Shown piece by piece: positions 31,277 to 38,706 of a DNA stretch of 64,000 bases. Where the stretch lies: NCBI RefSeq assembly GCF_049651805.1, contig NZ_JBASCU010000017.1, positions 129,102 to 193,101 of the forward strand, in the 5' to 3' direction. Position numbers and translations under genes: made by a program. Numbering within the stretch: the stretch's first letter is position 1; every line of letters starts with the position of its first letter. Below the pieces are notes generated by a model. That model was given only the letters and a program-made list of their open reading frames with translations, was not told the origin of the DNA and did no database searches. The stretch is from Pseudolysinimonas_A sp049651805 (GTDB taxonomy: Bacteria; Actinomycetota; Actinomycetes; Actinomycetales; Microbacteriaceae).

Positions 31277-32220
31277 GGCCCACGCGGGCCCCGGCTTCTC
31301 CGGACATCCCCGCGTCGACAGGGAACTCATCGCCCGCCCTGCGCAACCCGAAGACGTGGCGGATGTTGTGGGTGACCTTCGCCTGGGGCTCCTGCTTCGT
31401 CGCCATCAGCATCGGACTGCAGGACGCTCCGTTGTTGTGGCTTGCCGCACTTCGAGCGCTGGTCGCGGGCGCCGCGGTGTTGCTGGTCGCCACGGTGCGA
31501 CGCGCGCCATACCCCCGCGGTCCGCGGCCGTGGATGCTGATCGTCACCCTGGGACTCGTCAACGTCGCGCTGGCTTACGCGGCCATGTTCGGCGGAATCA
31601 TCGGACTCTCGACCGGGGCAGCGTCGGTGCTCGCCAACGCCCAGCCGCTGCTCATCCTCCTGCCGGCCTGGTTGTTCTTTCGTGAATCTCCCACGTGGCC
31701 GACTTTCGCGGCGATGCTCGTCGGTTTCGCCGGCCTCCTGTTGGTCGCCATTCCGTCCGGTTTCGGTACCGGGGCGTGGCTGTCGCTGACATCGGCGGCA
31801 GCTGTCACAGCAGGCACCCTGATCGCCCGCGTCGTCGACGCCGATCCGTTCGTCGTCGCCGCCTGGCAGCTTCTCATCGGCGGAGCCGTACTCGCGCTGG
31901 TGGCCGCCGTCGTCGAAGGGCCGCCCGCGATCGACTGGGGGGTGCGCTTCGTCGTCGTGCTGCTGTACCTGGCGCTCGTGGGAACGGCCGCGACCAACGT
32001 CGCCTGGCTCGTCGAAGTCCGGCAGGCGCCGCTGGGCATCCTCACCACTTGGACGCTTCTGGTGCCGGTCTTCGGCATGACGTTGTCGGTCGTACTCCTG
32101 CAGGAGCGGCAGAGCGCGGTGGGCTGGGTCGGGACCGCCGCCGTGATTGCGTCGATGGCCTTCCTCATCGTCGTGTCGAAATTGCGGCAGCCCGTCGCGG
32201 AGCGAGAGAGTCGGCCATGA
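31273..32220 (+). CDS. EamA/DMT-family transporter
   Basis: A 315-residue protein with ten predicted helices in two EamA repeats. The wording WVTFAWGSCFVAISIGLQDAPLLW at the start of repeat 1 and ILTTWTLLVPVFGMTLSVVLLQER near the end of repeat 2 is typical for drug/metabolite exporters. The substrate is unknown. It is coupled by ATGA to the GAPDH-II gene and its end overlaps the start of the ABC1 kinase remnant in the same manner. Confidence 0.85.
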   Translation: MRPTRAPASPDIPASTGNSSPALRNPKTWRMLWVTFAWGSCFVAISIGLQDAPLLWLAALRALVAGAAVLLVATVRRAPYPRGPRPWMLIVTLGLVNVALAYAAMFGGIIGLSTGAASVLANAQPLLILLPAWLFFRESPTWPTFAAMLVGFAGLLLVAIPSGFGTGAWLSLTSAAAVTAGTLIARVVDADPFVVAAWQLLIGGAVLALVAAVVEGPPAIDWGVRFVVVLLYLALVGTAATNVAWLVEVRQAPLGILTTWTLLVPVFGMTLSVVLLQERQSAVGWVGTAAVIASMAFLIVVSKLRQPVAERESRP

Positions 32221-32980
32221 ACCCCACCGCGGCACGCTCTCGGCAGATCCGGGCCATCCTCCGCAGACACAGCCTCGGCTTCCTCGTCGGCGTCATCGGC
32301 GCTGGTTCGCTCGTGCCGTTCCATCACGGACTCCTCGGTCATCGACGACGAGACCGGTCGTACGCCACCCCTGAGCACCTTCGGCTGGTGCTGGAGGAGC
32401 TCGGGCCGGCGTTCGTCAAGCTCGGTCAGATTCTCTCCACCCGCGGCGACCTCCTGCCACCCGACTTCATCACCGAGCTCGCCAAGCTTCAGGACGCGGC
32501 CCCGCCCGTCGATATCGACGAGATCCGCCAGACCATCCACGCGGAGCTGGGCGCCGAACCGGAGATGCTCTTCGCGTGGTTCGATCCCGAGCCGCTCGCC
32601 TCCGCTTCCATCGGGCAGGCTCATGCCGCGACGCTGAGGGACGGCACGTCGGTCGTCGTGAAGGTGCGACGGCCCGGAGTCGTCGCCCAGGTAGAGGAAG
32701 ATCTCGAGATCTTGCAGAGCCTCGCGGCCCGAGCCACCCAGAGTTGGGACTTCGCGCGCGACTATGACCTGCCGGGGATCGCCGCGGAATTCGCCGTCAG
32801 CCTCCGCGCGGAACTCGACTATCTGCAGGAAGGCCGGAATGCAGAGCGGATCCGGGCGAACTTCGCGGCGGACGACGGCGTCGTCGTCCCGAGGGTCTTC
32901 TGGGAGATGACGACGAAGAGCGTCATCACCCTCGAGCGGATGACGGGAATCAAGGTCAACGATCTCATCGCCCGTCACGA
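32217..32980 (+). pseudogene. truncated ABC1/UbiB-family atypical kinase
   Basis: The start overlaps the transporter stop (ATGA). About 250 residues are well conserved: KxGQ (K68-L-G-Q71), the Ala-rich nucleotide loop LASASIGQAH (127-136), the VVVKV lysine (K149) and the ELDY/E-x-N region, up to ERMTGIKVNDL. The catalytic loop and the metal-binding DFG-type motif, expected in the missing C-terminal half of a roughly 550-residue protein, are absent. Beyond about 32980 the frame runs on antisense to the cytochrome b operon as meaningless Arg-rich sequence to 33428. The gene was cut by a deletion or recombination and is unlikely to be an active kinase. Confidence 0.75.
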
Positions 32981-32998
32981 TTCACGAGCCCACCTCCT
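32967..32998 (-). pseudogene. 5' stub of a lost gene after the cytochrome b operon
   Basis: On the minus strand a textbook AGGAGG (32993-32998) stands 7 nt before a GTG at 32985, but only five further codons follow before TGA. This looks like the preserved start of the next gene of the cytochrome b operon (a Rieske or c-type cytochrome subunit would be usual there) whose body was deleted at the junction with the ABC1 gene. Confidence 0.4.
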
Positions 32999-33046
32999 GC
33001 GGCCATGCTCCGGCCTCCGGAGAAGCTGCCGAGGGTTCGCAGCAGT

Positions 33047-33406
33047 TCACGGGGCATTGGAGTCGGCTCCTGTCCCCCGATGCCCGGCCACCGACGTGAC
33101 CCGGCGGATCCCGACAAGTCGACTCACCACCGGAAAACCGGTCGCGAGCGGCTGGGCCGGCGGGCGCGCTGCGCGACGGGCACGCTCGAGCGCGACGACG
33201 ACGCGCGCCGCCAGGAACCCAGCGACGACGAGCACCACCGCGCTGAACGCAAACCACATCCCGGTCGTCGGGGTGGGCGGTGCCGAGACGGCGGCCGAGA
33301 GCCCGCCCGACGCCAGGATCGAGACCGCGATCAGCACCCACAGCGACCGGTGCGCCCGCCGAAGCGGCGACGCCGGGGGCCGGCGGAGCCCCTCGGGACG
33401 GCTCAC
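33047..33406 (-). CDS. small membrane protein coupled to cytochrome b
   Basis: A 119-residue protein starting at a GTG (33406) that overlaps the cytochrome b stop (GTGA). Two hydrophobic segments (about residues 20-40 and 50-70) are followed by a basic, disordered tail with no metal-binding motif. It may be an accessory subunit of the b-type cytochrome complex. Family not recognised. The longer open frame upstream lies inside the cytochrome b gene and is a shadow. Confidence 0.55.
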   Translation of the reverse strand: MSRPEGLRRPPASPLRRAHRSLWVLIAVSILASGGLSAAVSAPPTPTTGMWFAFSAVVLVVAGFLAARVVVALERARRAARPPAQPLATGFPVVSRLVGIRRVTSVAGHRGTGADSNAP

Positions 33407-34503
33407 AGGTGGACCTCCGTCGGCGTGACCGCCAGGAGGACGGTGAGCACCACCAGTACCGCGAGGAGCACGAGAGCGACCCCCATCGCCACCGGCCGAC
33501 GGCGCCACCAGCGTTTCGGATTCCGGTCGACGAACGGCAGAATCGCGAGCAGCGAGAAGAACGCCAGCTCACCCCACACGATCGCGGACAGGCCGAACCA
33601 GTTCTCCAGCGTGAACGGCCACCAGAACATCCATGGCGGCTTGGTGATCTCGATTCCGGGAACCGGAGTCGACCCCAGCGGAGCGGGGAGGAGCACCGCC
33701 AGGATGCCGAGGATCCCGGTGAGTGCGATCCCGAAAGCGACCAGTCGGCGAATGTGGTGGGTGAACGGCTTGGTCGGTTCAGCCTCGGCGGCCTGCTCGG
33801 TCGACGTGCCGGCCGGGAGGAGCGGGTGCGGCGACATCCGGTGCCGCTTGACGAGCAGGAAATGCAGCACGACAAGCACGAGGATGATGCCGGGGATGAT
33901 GACCACATGCGCTCCGTACAGGCGCAGCAGGATGGAGATCTGACCCGCGAACTCCGGCGAGAACCAGAAGCCCAGACCGCCGAGCAGGGAGCCGATCTCG
34001 ACGTTGTGCCCGAGCGCTTCGAAACCTTCCTGATCCCACTTGAGCACCGTGCCGGTGAAGATCGCGAACGTGACAAGACCCAGCATCCCGACCCCGATGA
34101 GCCAGTTGCCCTCCCGTGGCTTCTTGTAGGAACCGGTCAAGAAGATCCGGATCATGTGCAGCAGCGCACTGACGTACATCGCCTGCGATGCCCAGAAGTG
34201 CACGCCGCGGATCAGACTGCCGCCCCAGACCTCCGTCTCGATCGTCCGGATGGACTGGTTGGCGGTTTCCGGCATCGGGGAATAGAACTGGACCAGCAGG
34301 ATGCCCGACCCGATCAGCAAGAAGAAGCTGATCGCGGTGATTCCCCCGAGCGTCCAGGCGAAGCGATTGGCGTGTTCCGGCACCGGATAGGCCAACGCTG
34401 AAATGCCGAGTCGTTCATCGAGGACATCCAGAGCCCGACGAGATCGGCTACGGGTTACTCGATCGCTCACGGCGACGGGAGTCCCCGGTCCAGTTGACGT
34501 CAT
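33403..34503 (-). CDS. cytochrome b subunit (b6-type) of a bc-like complex
   Basis: A 366-residue membrane protein with about eight helices, combining a b6-like N-terminal part and a subunit IV-like C-terminal part. The four heme-b ligands are H102 and H116 (GVHFWASQAMYVSALLH) and H199 and H214 (YGAHVVIIPGIILVLVVLH); the 15-residue step in the second pair is as in b6-type proteins. A PPW motif (TKPPWMFWWPF), the subunit IV analogue of PEWY, is near residue 288. It would oxidise or reduce quinol with a partner Rieske or cytochrome c subunit, which is not found next to it. ATGA overlap with the upstream gene. Confidence 0.88.
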   Translation of the reverse strand: MTSTGPGTPVAVSDRVTRSRSRRALDVLDERLGISALAYPVPEHANRFAWTLGGITAISFFLLIGSGILLVQFYSPMPETANQSIRTIETEVWGGSLIRGVHFWASQAMYVSALLHMIRIFLTGSYKKPREGNWLIGVGMLGLVTFAIFTGTVLKWDQEGFEALGHNVEIGSLLGGLGFWFSPEFAGQISILLRLYGAHVVIIPGIILVLVVLHFLLVKRHRMSPHPLLPAGTSTEQAAEAEPTKPFTHHIRRLVAFGIALTGILGILAVLLPAPLGSTPVPGIEITKPPWMFWWPFTLENWFGLSAIVWGELAFFSLLAILPFVDRNPKRWWRRRPVAMGVALVLLAVLVVLTVLLAVTPTEVHL

Positions 34504-35066
34504 GATTCCTCCTGGGTCGATGCGGCGTCGCCGCGGGTGCCTTTAGCAGCTGTGATCTCGCGCCTGAGCTCTCGAAGGCTCTCGTGCGGTCGGAAGATCA
34601 CGGCGAGCGCGATGCCGACGGCAGCCACGATGACGGAGAGAACGAGGAAGAACCAGTCCGTCACCGACAGCGCTCCTCGGGGCGGCAGAGGCGCGAGCAT
34701 CACTGTTGTGCCGCTCTCTTCGCCGATCGCGGGCTCCAGGGCGGCGACCGCCTCGGCGATCGACTCCTGCAACAGGGTTCGCGCCTCCTCGGCCTGTCCC
34801 GCTTCGAGGCTGATCGCGGCCCGTTCCAGCGTCTGAACGTCGACCCCGTCTTGGTCCTCCGCCGAGAGCGCATCATCGACCATGGCCAGCGCCTGAGCGG
34901 TTCCGTCCGGACCGGGGTCGTTGACGAGGAAACTCAGCGCCTGCAACACCATGACGTAGCCCTCGTCGACCGACTGGCCGCCGTCCGCCCGTGCCGGGGA
35001 TGCCATCACGACGCTACCGAGGAGCACAAGAGCGGCGACTGCGGTTGCTGCCAGGCGGGATCTCAT
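34500..35066 (-). CDS. exported helical protein with C-terminal membrane anchor
   Basis: A 188-residue protein: N-terminal signal (MRSRLAATAVAALVLLGSVV, then ASPARADGG), an extracytoplasmic alpha-helical, Asp/Glu/Ala-rich domain (about residues 30-130), one membrane helix (about 140-165) and a charged cytoplasmic tail (HESLRELRREIT). I chose the ATG at 35066, which follows GAAAGGCGAGC. An alternative ATG at 35129 shares a TGATG junction with the SHOCT gene and would add 21 residues before the signal. Operon position before cytochrome b suggests a subunit or assembly factor; no cofactor motif is seen. Confidence 0.6.
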   Translation of the reverse strand: MRSRLAATAVAALVLLGSVVMASPARADGGQSVDEGYVMVLQALSFLVNDPGPDGTAQALAMVDDALSAEDQDGVDVQTLERAAISLEAGQAEEARTLLQESIAEAVAALEPAIGEESGTTVMLAPLPPRGALSVTDWFFLVLSVIVAAVGIALAVIFRPHESLRELRREITAAKGTRGDAASTQEES

Positions 35067-35128
35067 GCTCGCCTTTCGCGCCGAGGGCCCTGCCCCTGTC
35101 GGACCCGTGCGGCGGCGGGGTACCCGCA

Positions 35129-35398
35129 TCACCGTTCCCCCTCGCCGGGGGAGCCCGTGCCGCCCAAGTTCTCCACTCGTTCGCGGTACTGCTGGGTGGT
35201 GAGCTCGCCGCGCGCGTACCGCTCGGCGAGGATCTGTTTCGGCATGGACATCGTCGGTACCGTCACGGTCGGGCCGGACCTGGTCGAGGCCGCCAAACTG
35301 CGGACCAGGAACACGACGAGAACCACGATTCCGACGAGGACGAGGCCGCCAACCAGCCACATCCAGCCCCAGCCGTCATATCCGTATCCCCACATCAT
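35129..35398 (-). CDS. SHOCT-domain small membrane protein
   Basis: An 89-residue protein: a Trp/Gly-rich N-terminus (MMWGYGYDGWGWMW), one membrane helix (about residues 15-33), and a C-terminal SHOCT motif (ILAERYARGELTTQQYRERVENL, shown in part as LAERYARGELTTQQY). SHOCT is a short oligomerisation motif. AGGAGG seven bases before the ATG fixes the start. It heads the cytochrome b operon. A DosR-like box lies 94 nt upstream. Confidence 0.8.
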   Translation of the reverse strand: MMWGYGYDGWGWMWLVGGLVLVGIVVLVVFLVRSLAASTRSGPTVTVPTMSMPKQILAERYARGELTTQQYRERVENLGGTGSPGEGER

Positions 35399-35491
35399 GA
35401 TGGTGCCTCCTCAGCGTTGGTGATCGTCCGAGGGGCTGTGGTTGCAGCCCCTCACGGAGGCAACGATTCTCCAAACGCGAGCTGCGCACTA

Positions 35492-35505
35492 AGGCCTTAG
35501 GTCCT
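35492..35505 (-). promoter_or_regulatory. DosR/DevR-like box upstream of the SHOCT/cytochrome b operon
   Basis: Read on the minus strand it is AGGACCTAAGGCCT, matching the box at 3694-3707 in 12 of 14 positions and differing only in the two centre bases. It lies 94 nt before the SHOCT ATG, in the orientation of that operon. This recurrence at both ends of the accessory segment is the main support. Confidence 0.45.
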
Positions 35506-35533
35506 CCCGTGCGGGAGTTTCCGTGATTTCGGG

Positions 35534-35592
35534 TCGCAGCCCTGATCGCAGCCCTGATCGCAGCCTGATTACAGCCCTGATCGCAGCCCTGA
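35534..35592 (+). repeat. five tandem copies of a 12-bp repeat
   Basis: The unit TCGCAGCCCTGA is repeated five times head to tail. Copies 1, 2 and 5 are identical, copy 3 lacks one C and copy 4 has two changes (TTACAGCCCTGA). It lies upstream of the DosR-like box relative to the SHOCT operon and 155 nt from the tRNA 3' end. It is not a CRISPR (no spacers). It may be a regulator-binding iteron or a slippage product. Confidence 0.85.
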
Positions 35593-35746
35593 GGGCTCAG
35601 ATCCGTCCGCTTTGTCGACGTGTCGGATTTCCGGGCGGTTGGTCCCCGATTGTTCTCCGTTGGTCAGCACTCGTAGCCCCGGCGTCGTCCCCGGGCCGAC
35701 CGACTTCGACTCCGGCCAAGATGTGCCCTCTGATCAGGCAATTTTG

Positions 35747-35820
35747 TCGGGCTGACAGGATTTGAACCTGCGACCCCCTGACCCCCAGTCAGGTGCGCTA
35801 CCAAGCTGCGCCACAGCCCG
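35747..35820 (-). tRNA. tRNA-Pro (anticodon GGG)
   Basis: A 74-nt cloverleaf on the minus strand: acceptor CGGGCTG paired with CAGCCCG and discriminator A, D-loop AGCTTGGTAGC, anticodon stem CCTGA/TCAGG around the loop CTGGGGG (anticodon GGG), and T-arm with GGTTCAAATCC. The 3' CCA is not encoded. Its 3' end faces the accessory island, the usual position for tRNA-targeted integration. Confidence 0.95.
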
Positions 35821-35936
35821 TGGCATCGCGCCGCTCCCCAACAGCGGAGTGCGGCACGGCCTCCTACTCTAGCCGACCTCGCGGGGGCACCCGCGCGAGC
35901 CGATCCGATGTCGGTGGTTGCCGCTTGTCTATCACC

Positions 35937-37190
35937 GTGGTCACCTTCCGCGACGAGCCCTCGAGCGACGATTTCGCTCGCCTCGAAGCGCGCATGGATG
36001 CCGATGCCGGCGTGATCGACGCGATCGTCGCAGCCGACCGGATGATCGCCTCCATCACCGCCGCGAAGCTCGAGCTCATCGAGTTCGCCCACCTCACTCA
36101 GGTCGGCCCGATGCCGCATGCACTGGCGGAGCGGGAGTTCCGCGCCGAACTAGCGACGGCCCTGCGCATCTCGGAACGCAGCGCCGAGACTCTCATCGAC
36201 GAGGCCGAGATCCTCGCCCGCTACCTGCCCTCGACCCGCGCCGCCCTCGCCGAAGGGCGCATCACGCCCCGCCATGCCAGCATCCTCATCGACGAGCTCG
36301 GCAACCTCGACGACGACGAACGTGCCGAGCTCGAGCAGCGCATGCTCGATGCAGCCGATCAGTCGGCGACGTCGTTCCAGCGTGCCGTGAAGCGCCTGCG
36401 CGAAACCCGGGATGCCGACCAGGCGATCGATCGGCATCGCCGAGCATTCGAGAAGCGAGACGTCACCACGCAGCCCGGGCGCGACGGGATGGGCTGGCTT
36501 GTCGTGCATCTGCCGGCGCCCGAGCTTCTGGCGATCGACAGCCGGCTCGACGACCACGCGCGTGGGCTCGCCCGACTCAGCGCCGACGGGCGCACCATGG
36601 CACAGTTGCGCGCCGACGCATTTGTCGACGTGATGCTCGACCGCGACAGCCGCGACTCACGCCGCTTCGGGGATGCCAAACCGACCGTCGTCGTCACTGT
36701 CCCGATCTCGGTGCTGATGGGGGCATCCGACACCTTCGCCGAACTCGTCGGCTACGGCCCGATCGACGCTGCGACGGCCCGTGAACTGACCGCCCAAGCG
36801 CCGGTGCTGCGCCGCATGTTCACCGACCCGCGCGACGACGCGATCCTCGCTCTCGGCCGCACACGTTACCGGGTCACCGAAGACCTGCGGCTCTTTCTCG
36901 CTGTGCGCGACGGTCGCTGCCGGTTTGTTGGCTGCTTCCGTCGCGCGGCGGCCTGCGATGTCGACCACAAGGATGACTGGGCCGAGGGCGGCCACACCGA
37001 CGACTGCAACCTCGGGCACCTGTGTCGCGGCCACCACACCCTCAAACACCAGACGCGCTGGCGCATCGAGGCGATCCACCCCGACGGCACCGTCGACTGG
37101 GTGTCCCCGACCGGTCGACGACATCGATCACGACCGGCTCGAGCAGTCGCCACCCGCACCACTGAACAGGTCGGGGCCGACCCGCCCTAG
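35937..37190 (+). CDS. DUF222/HNH endonuclease-domain protein (13E12-like)
   Basis: A 417-residue protein with the long helical DUF222 region (about residues 10-300) and a C-terminal HNH nuclease module with zinc-binding cysteines: CRFVGC, DVDHKDDWAEGGHT, NLGHLCRGHHTLKH. Families like this are multicopy in Microbacteriaceae and mycobacteria (13E12 repeat family) and may be selfish or mobile; the DNA target is unknown. I start at GTG 35937; a TTG nine bases upstream is also in frame, and the longer open frame overlaps the tRNA. Its end overlaps the DoxX-like remnant on the other strand by 4 nt. Confidence 0.88.
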   Translation: MVTFRDEPSSDDFARLEARMDADAGVIDAIVAADRMIASITAAKLELIEFAHLTQVGPMPHALAEREFRAELATALRISERSAETLIDEAEILARYLPSTRAALAEGRITPRHASILIDELGNLDDDERAELEQRMLDAADQSATSFQRAVKRLRETRDADQAIDRHRRAFEKRDVTTQPGRDGMGWLVVHLPAPELLAIDSRLDDHARGLARLSADGRTMAQLRADAFVDVMLDRDSRDSRRFGDAKPTVVVTVPISVLMGASDTFAELVGYGPIDAATARELTAQAPVLRRMFTDPRDDAILALGRTRYRVTEDLRLFLAVRDGRCRFVGCFRRAAACDVDHKDDWAEGGHTDDCNLGHLCRGHHTLKHQTRWRIEAIHPDGTVDWVSPTGRRHRSRPARAVATRTTEQVGADPP

Positions 37191-37372
37191 GCGCAAGCGC
37201 GCGTTGACGGGGCGGCATCCTCCCCCGCCCCGACAGCGAGTGACGACGCGAGCACTCCGGCGCCCGCACCCAGCAGACCCCAGAACACCCCCCAGCGGTG
37301 CTTGCCGATGACCGCATCCACCGAGAGCGGGCCCGGCCCGTCGAATCGCAGAAGAAGTCGACCGATTCCCAT
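37187..37372 (-). pseudogene. short membrane protein, possible C-terminal remnant of a DoxX-family gene
   Basis: A 61-residue frame reading GIGRLLLRFDGPGPLSVDA followed by one hydrophobic helix and a polar tail. The F-x-GPGPLS-x-DA wording resembles the last helix and tail of DoxX-family proteins, whose first three helices are missing. It lies between the HNH gene and a UvrA-like pseudogene, an area of gene decay. It may also be an intact tiny membrane protein. Confidence 0.35.
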
Positions 37373-37529
37373 ACTTCGAGTCTGCGCGGCCCGATGAGAT
37401 CGCACAGGGGGGTGGCGTCAGACGTCGAATAGTGAAAGGGTGCGACCCCGCCCGATTTCGATCGCCGGCCAGTTCGCGCTCGAGCAGGATTGAGGAAGCC
37501 CGCGTCATCGGTGCGCCTGAGAACAACTC

Positions 37530-38096
37530 AAGAACATCAGTGTCGACATCCCCAAGCGCTGGCTGACGGTGTTCACGGGCGTGTCCGGGTCGGGCAAGTC
37601 GAGCCTCGTCTTCAGCACCATCGCCGCCGAATCTCAGCGGCTGCGCGACAAGGGCAACACGATACTGGTCGTCGAACACAAGCCCGAGATGATCGAGCTC
37701 GCCGACCACGTCGTCGACCTCGGGCCGCGCGCGGGCACGAAGGGCGGCGAGATCCAGTTCGAAGGCACCGTCGAGGCCCTGCGCGCCAGCGACACCCTCA
37801 CCGGCCGCCACCTCGACGACCGCGCGAAACTGAAGGGTCTCGGTCGACCGGCCTGCACCTCGCGGACGTGCAGCAATTGCTCGGGTTGCTCGACCGGCTC
37901 GTCGAGGCCGGCAAGTCGGTGATCGTCATCGAGCACCACCAAGCGGTGATGGCGCACGCCGACTGGATCGTCGACATCGGCCCCGGTGCCGGCCACGACT
38001 GCGGAAAGGTCGTCTTCGAAGGCACCCCTGCCGGACTGGTGAAGGCGTAGAAGACCCTCACAGGCCAACACCTTGCGGAATTCGTGGGTGCGTAGT
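37530..38096 (+). pseudogene. heavily deleted UvrA-like ABC ATPase (drug-resistance/excinuclease A paralogue)
   Basis: Three blocks of a roughly 750-residue UvrA-like protein survive. The first is the N-terminal KNISVDIPKRWLTVFTG with Walker A GVSGSGKS. It jumps directly to the end of the first ATPase (ILVVEHKPEMIELADHVVDL, with the Walker B-adjacent EH). After a frameshift near 37840, the C-terminal ATPase end follows (LADVQQLLGLLDRL, then VIVIEHHQAVMAHADWI). Another frameshift lies near 37525, and stops appear at 38048 and 38094. The zinc-finger and second Walker A regions are gone. Not functional. Confidence 0.8.
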
Positions 38097-38138
38097 GTCT
38101 CGACACGCGGCCTTCGGCCGTTACTCGACCACCGAGAC
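38097..38138. repeat. palindromic intergenic repeat with CGGCC/GGCCG hairpin
   Basis: An outer inverted repeat GTCTCG/CGAGAC (38097-38102 and 38133-38138) encloses a tight hairpin CGGCC-TTC-GGCCG (38108-38120). Sequences of this type recur between genes in Microbacteriaceae. Here it lies between the UvrA-like pseudogene and the convergent MOSC gene and may act as a bidirectional terminator. Confidence 0.55.
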
Positions 38139-38683
38139 TAGATGCCCTGGTAGATGTCGAGGATCGTGGGTGCACCCTCGGGCGCCGGCACGACCTCGAT
38201 CCCGTCGCCGGCACTCACTGAACCCGTCGACACGACCCGCAGGTAGGCACCGAGACGGCGGGCATCCGAGAAGCGGCGCACCCAGCCGCTGTTCTCCTCC
38301 CCCATCCAGCGCGCGAACGTCATGCACGGGGTTCGTGGCACCGTCACCTCGAGCACGACCTTCTCGCCGATCTTCCAACGCTCCCCCACGCGGGCGTTGC
38401 TGACCTCGAGCCCCGCGACCCGCAGGTTCTCGCCGAACAGACCGGGCGGGATGTCGCGGCCGAGCTGCTCGGCCCACCAATCGGCATCCTCGGCGGCGTA
38501 GGCGTAGACGGCCTTCGCTTCGCCGCCGTGATGCTTGCGGTCGGCCTGCACGTCGGCGTAGAGCCCGAGTTTGCCCACCTTCACCGGGCCGTCGACCGGC
38601 TGCTTGTCGATCGCGGTCGTGCCGACCGTTCCCGCGTCGGGACGGAGGTGTGCGACCACGCACGGTGCGATCAGGCGACCCAT
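38138..38683 (-). CDS. MOSC-domain protein (YiiM-like)
   Basis: A 181-residue protein with MOSC features: a beta-barrel core, KHHGGEAKAVYAYAAED early in the domain, GLFGENLRV, and the conserved cysteine in RTPCMTFARWM (about residue 124). MOSC domains bind molybdenum cofactor or carry sulfur in detoxification of N-hydroxylated compounds. A start at 38683 gives the usual length. It is divergent from the MetE-like gene, 23 nt apart. Confidence 0.88.
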   Translation of the reverse strand: MGRLIAPCVVAHLRPDAGTVGTTAIDKQPVDGPVKVGKLGLYADVQADRKHHGGEAKAVYAYAAEDADWWAEQLGRDIPPGLFGENLRVAGLEVSNARVGERWKIGEKVVLEVTVPRTPCMTFARWMGEENSGWVRRFSDARRLGAYLRVVSTGSVSAGDGIEVVPAPEGAPTILDIYQGI

Positions 38684-38706
38684 GGCACCACCCTAAGCTG
38701 AGCGAC

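Larger units (their letters stand above)
3300..35746. mobile_element. putative redox/copper accessory island ending at tRNA-Pro
   Basis: This 32-kb stretch holds only accessory genes (system II cytochrome c maturation, copper resistance, phosphoketolase module, cytochrome b operon) between ordinary chromosomal genes. It ends at the 3' side of a tRNA gene, starts in decayed sequence, and carries similar regulatory boxes at both ends. No integrase and no copy of the tRNA 3' end on the left side was found, so mobility is not shown; the limits are approximate. Confidence 0.4.
35399..35746 (-). other. 348-nt intergenic region between the SHOCT operon and tRNA-Pro
   Basis: No gene is supported. 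It holds the promoter region of the minus-strand SHOCT/cytochrome b operon with a DosR-like box (35492-35505), an adjoining short hairpin CTCCCG/CGGGAG (35504-35517), a 12-bp tandem repeat (35534-35592) and the region flanking the tRNA 3' end, where an integration junction would be expected. Confidence 0.6.

Noticed and set aside
32980..33428. Extension of the ABC1 kinase frame to 33428 as a 403-residue protein
   Set aside because: The added part is antisense to the cytochrome b operon and has no kinase motifs. I treat the kinase as truncated.
35534..35592. Tandem repeat as a CRISPR array
   Set aside because: Units are directly adjacent without spacers and no cas genes are present.
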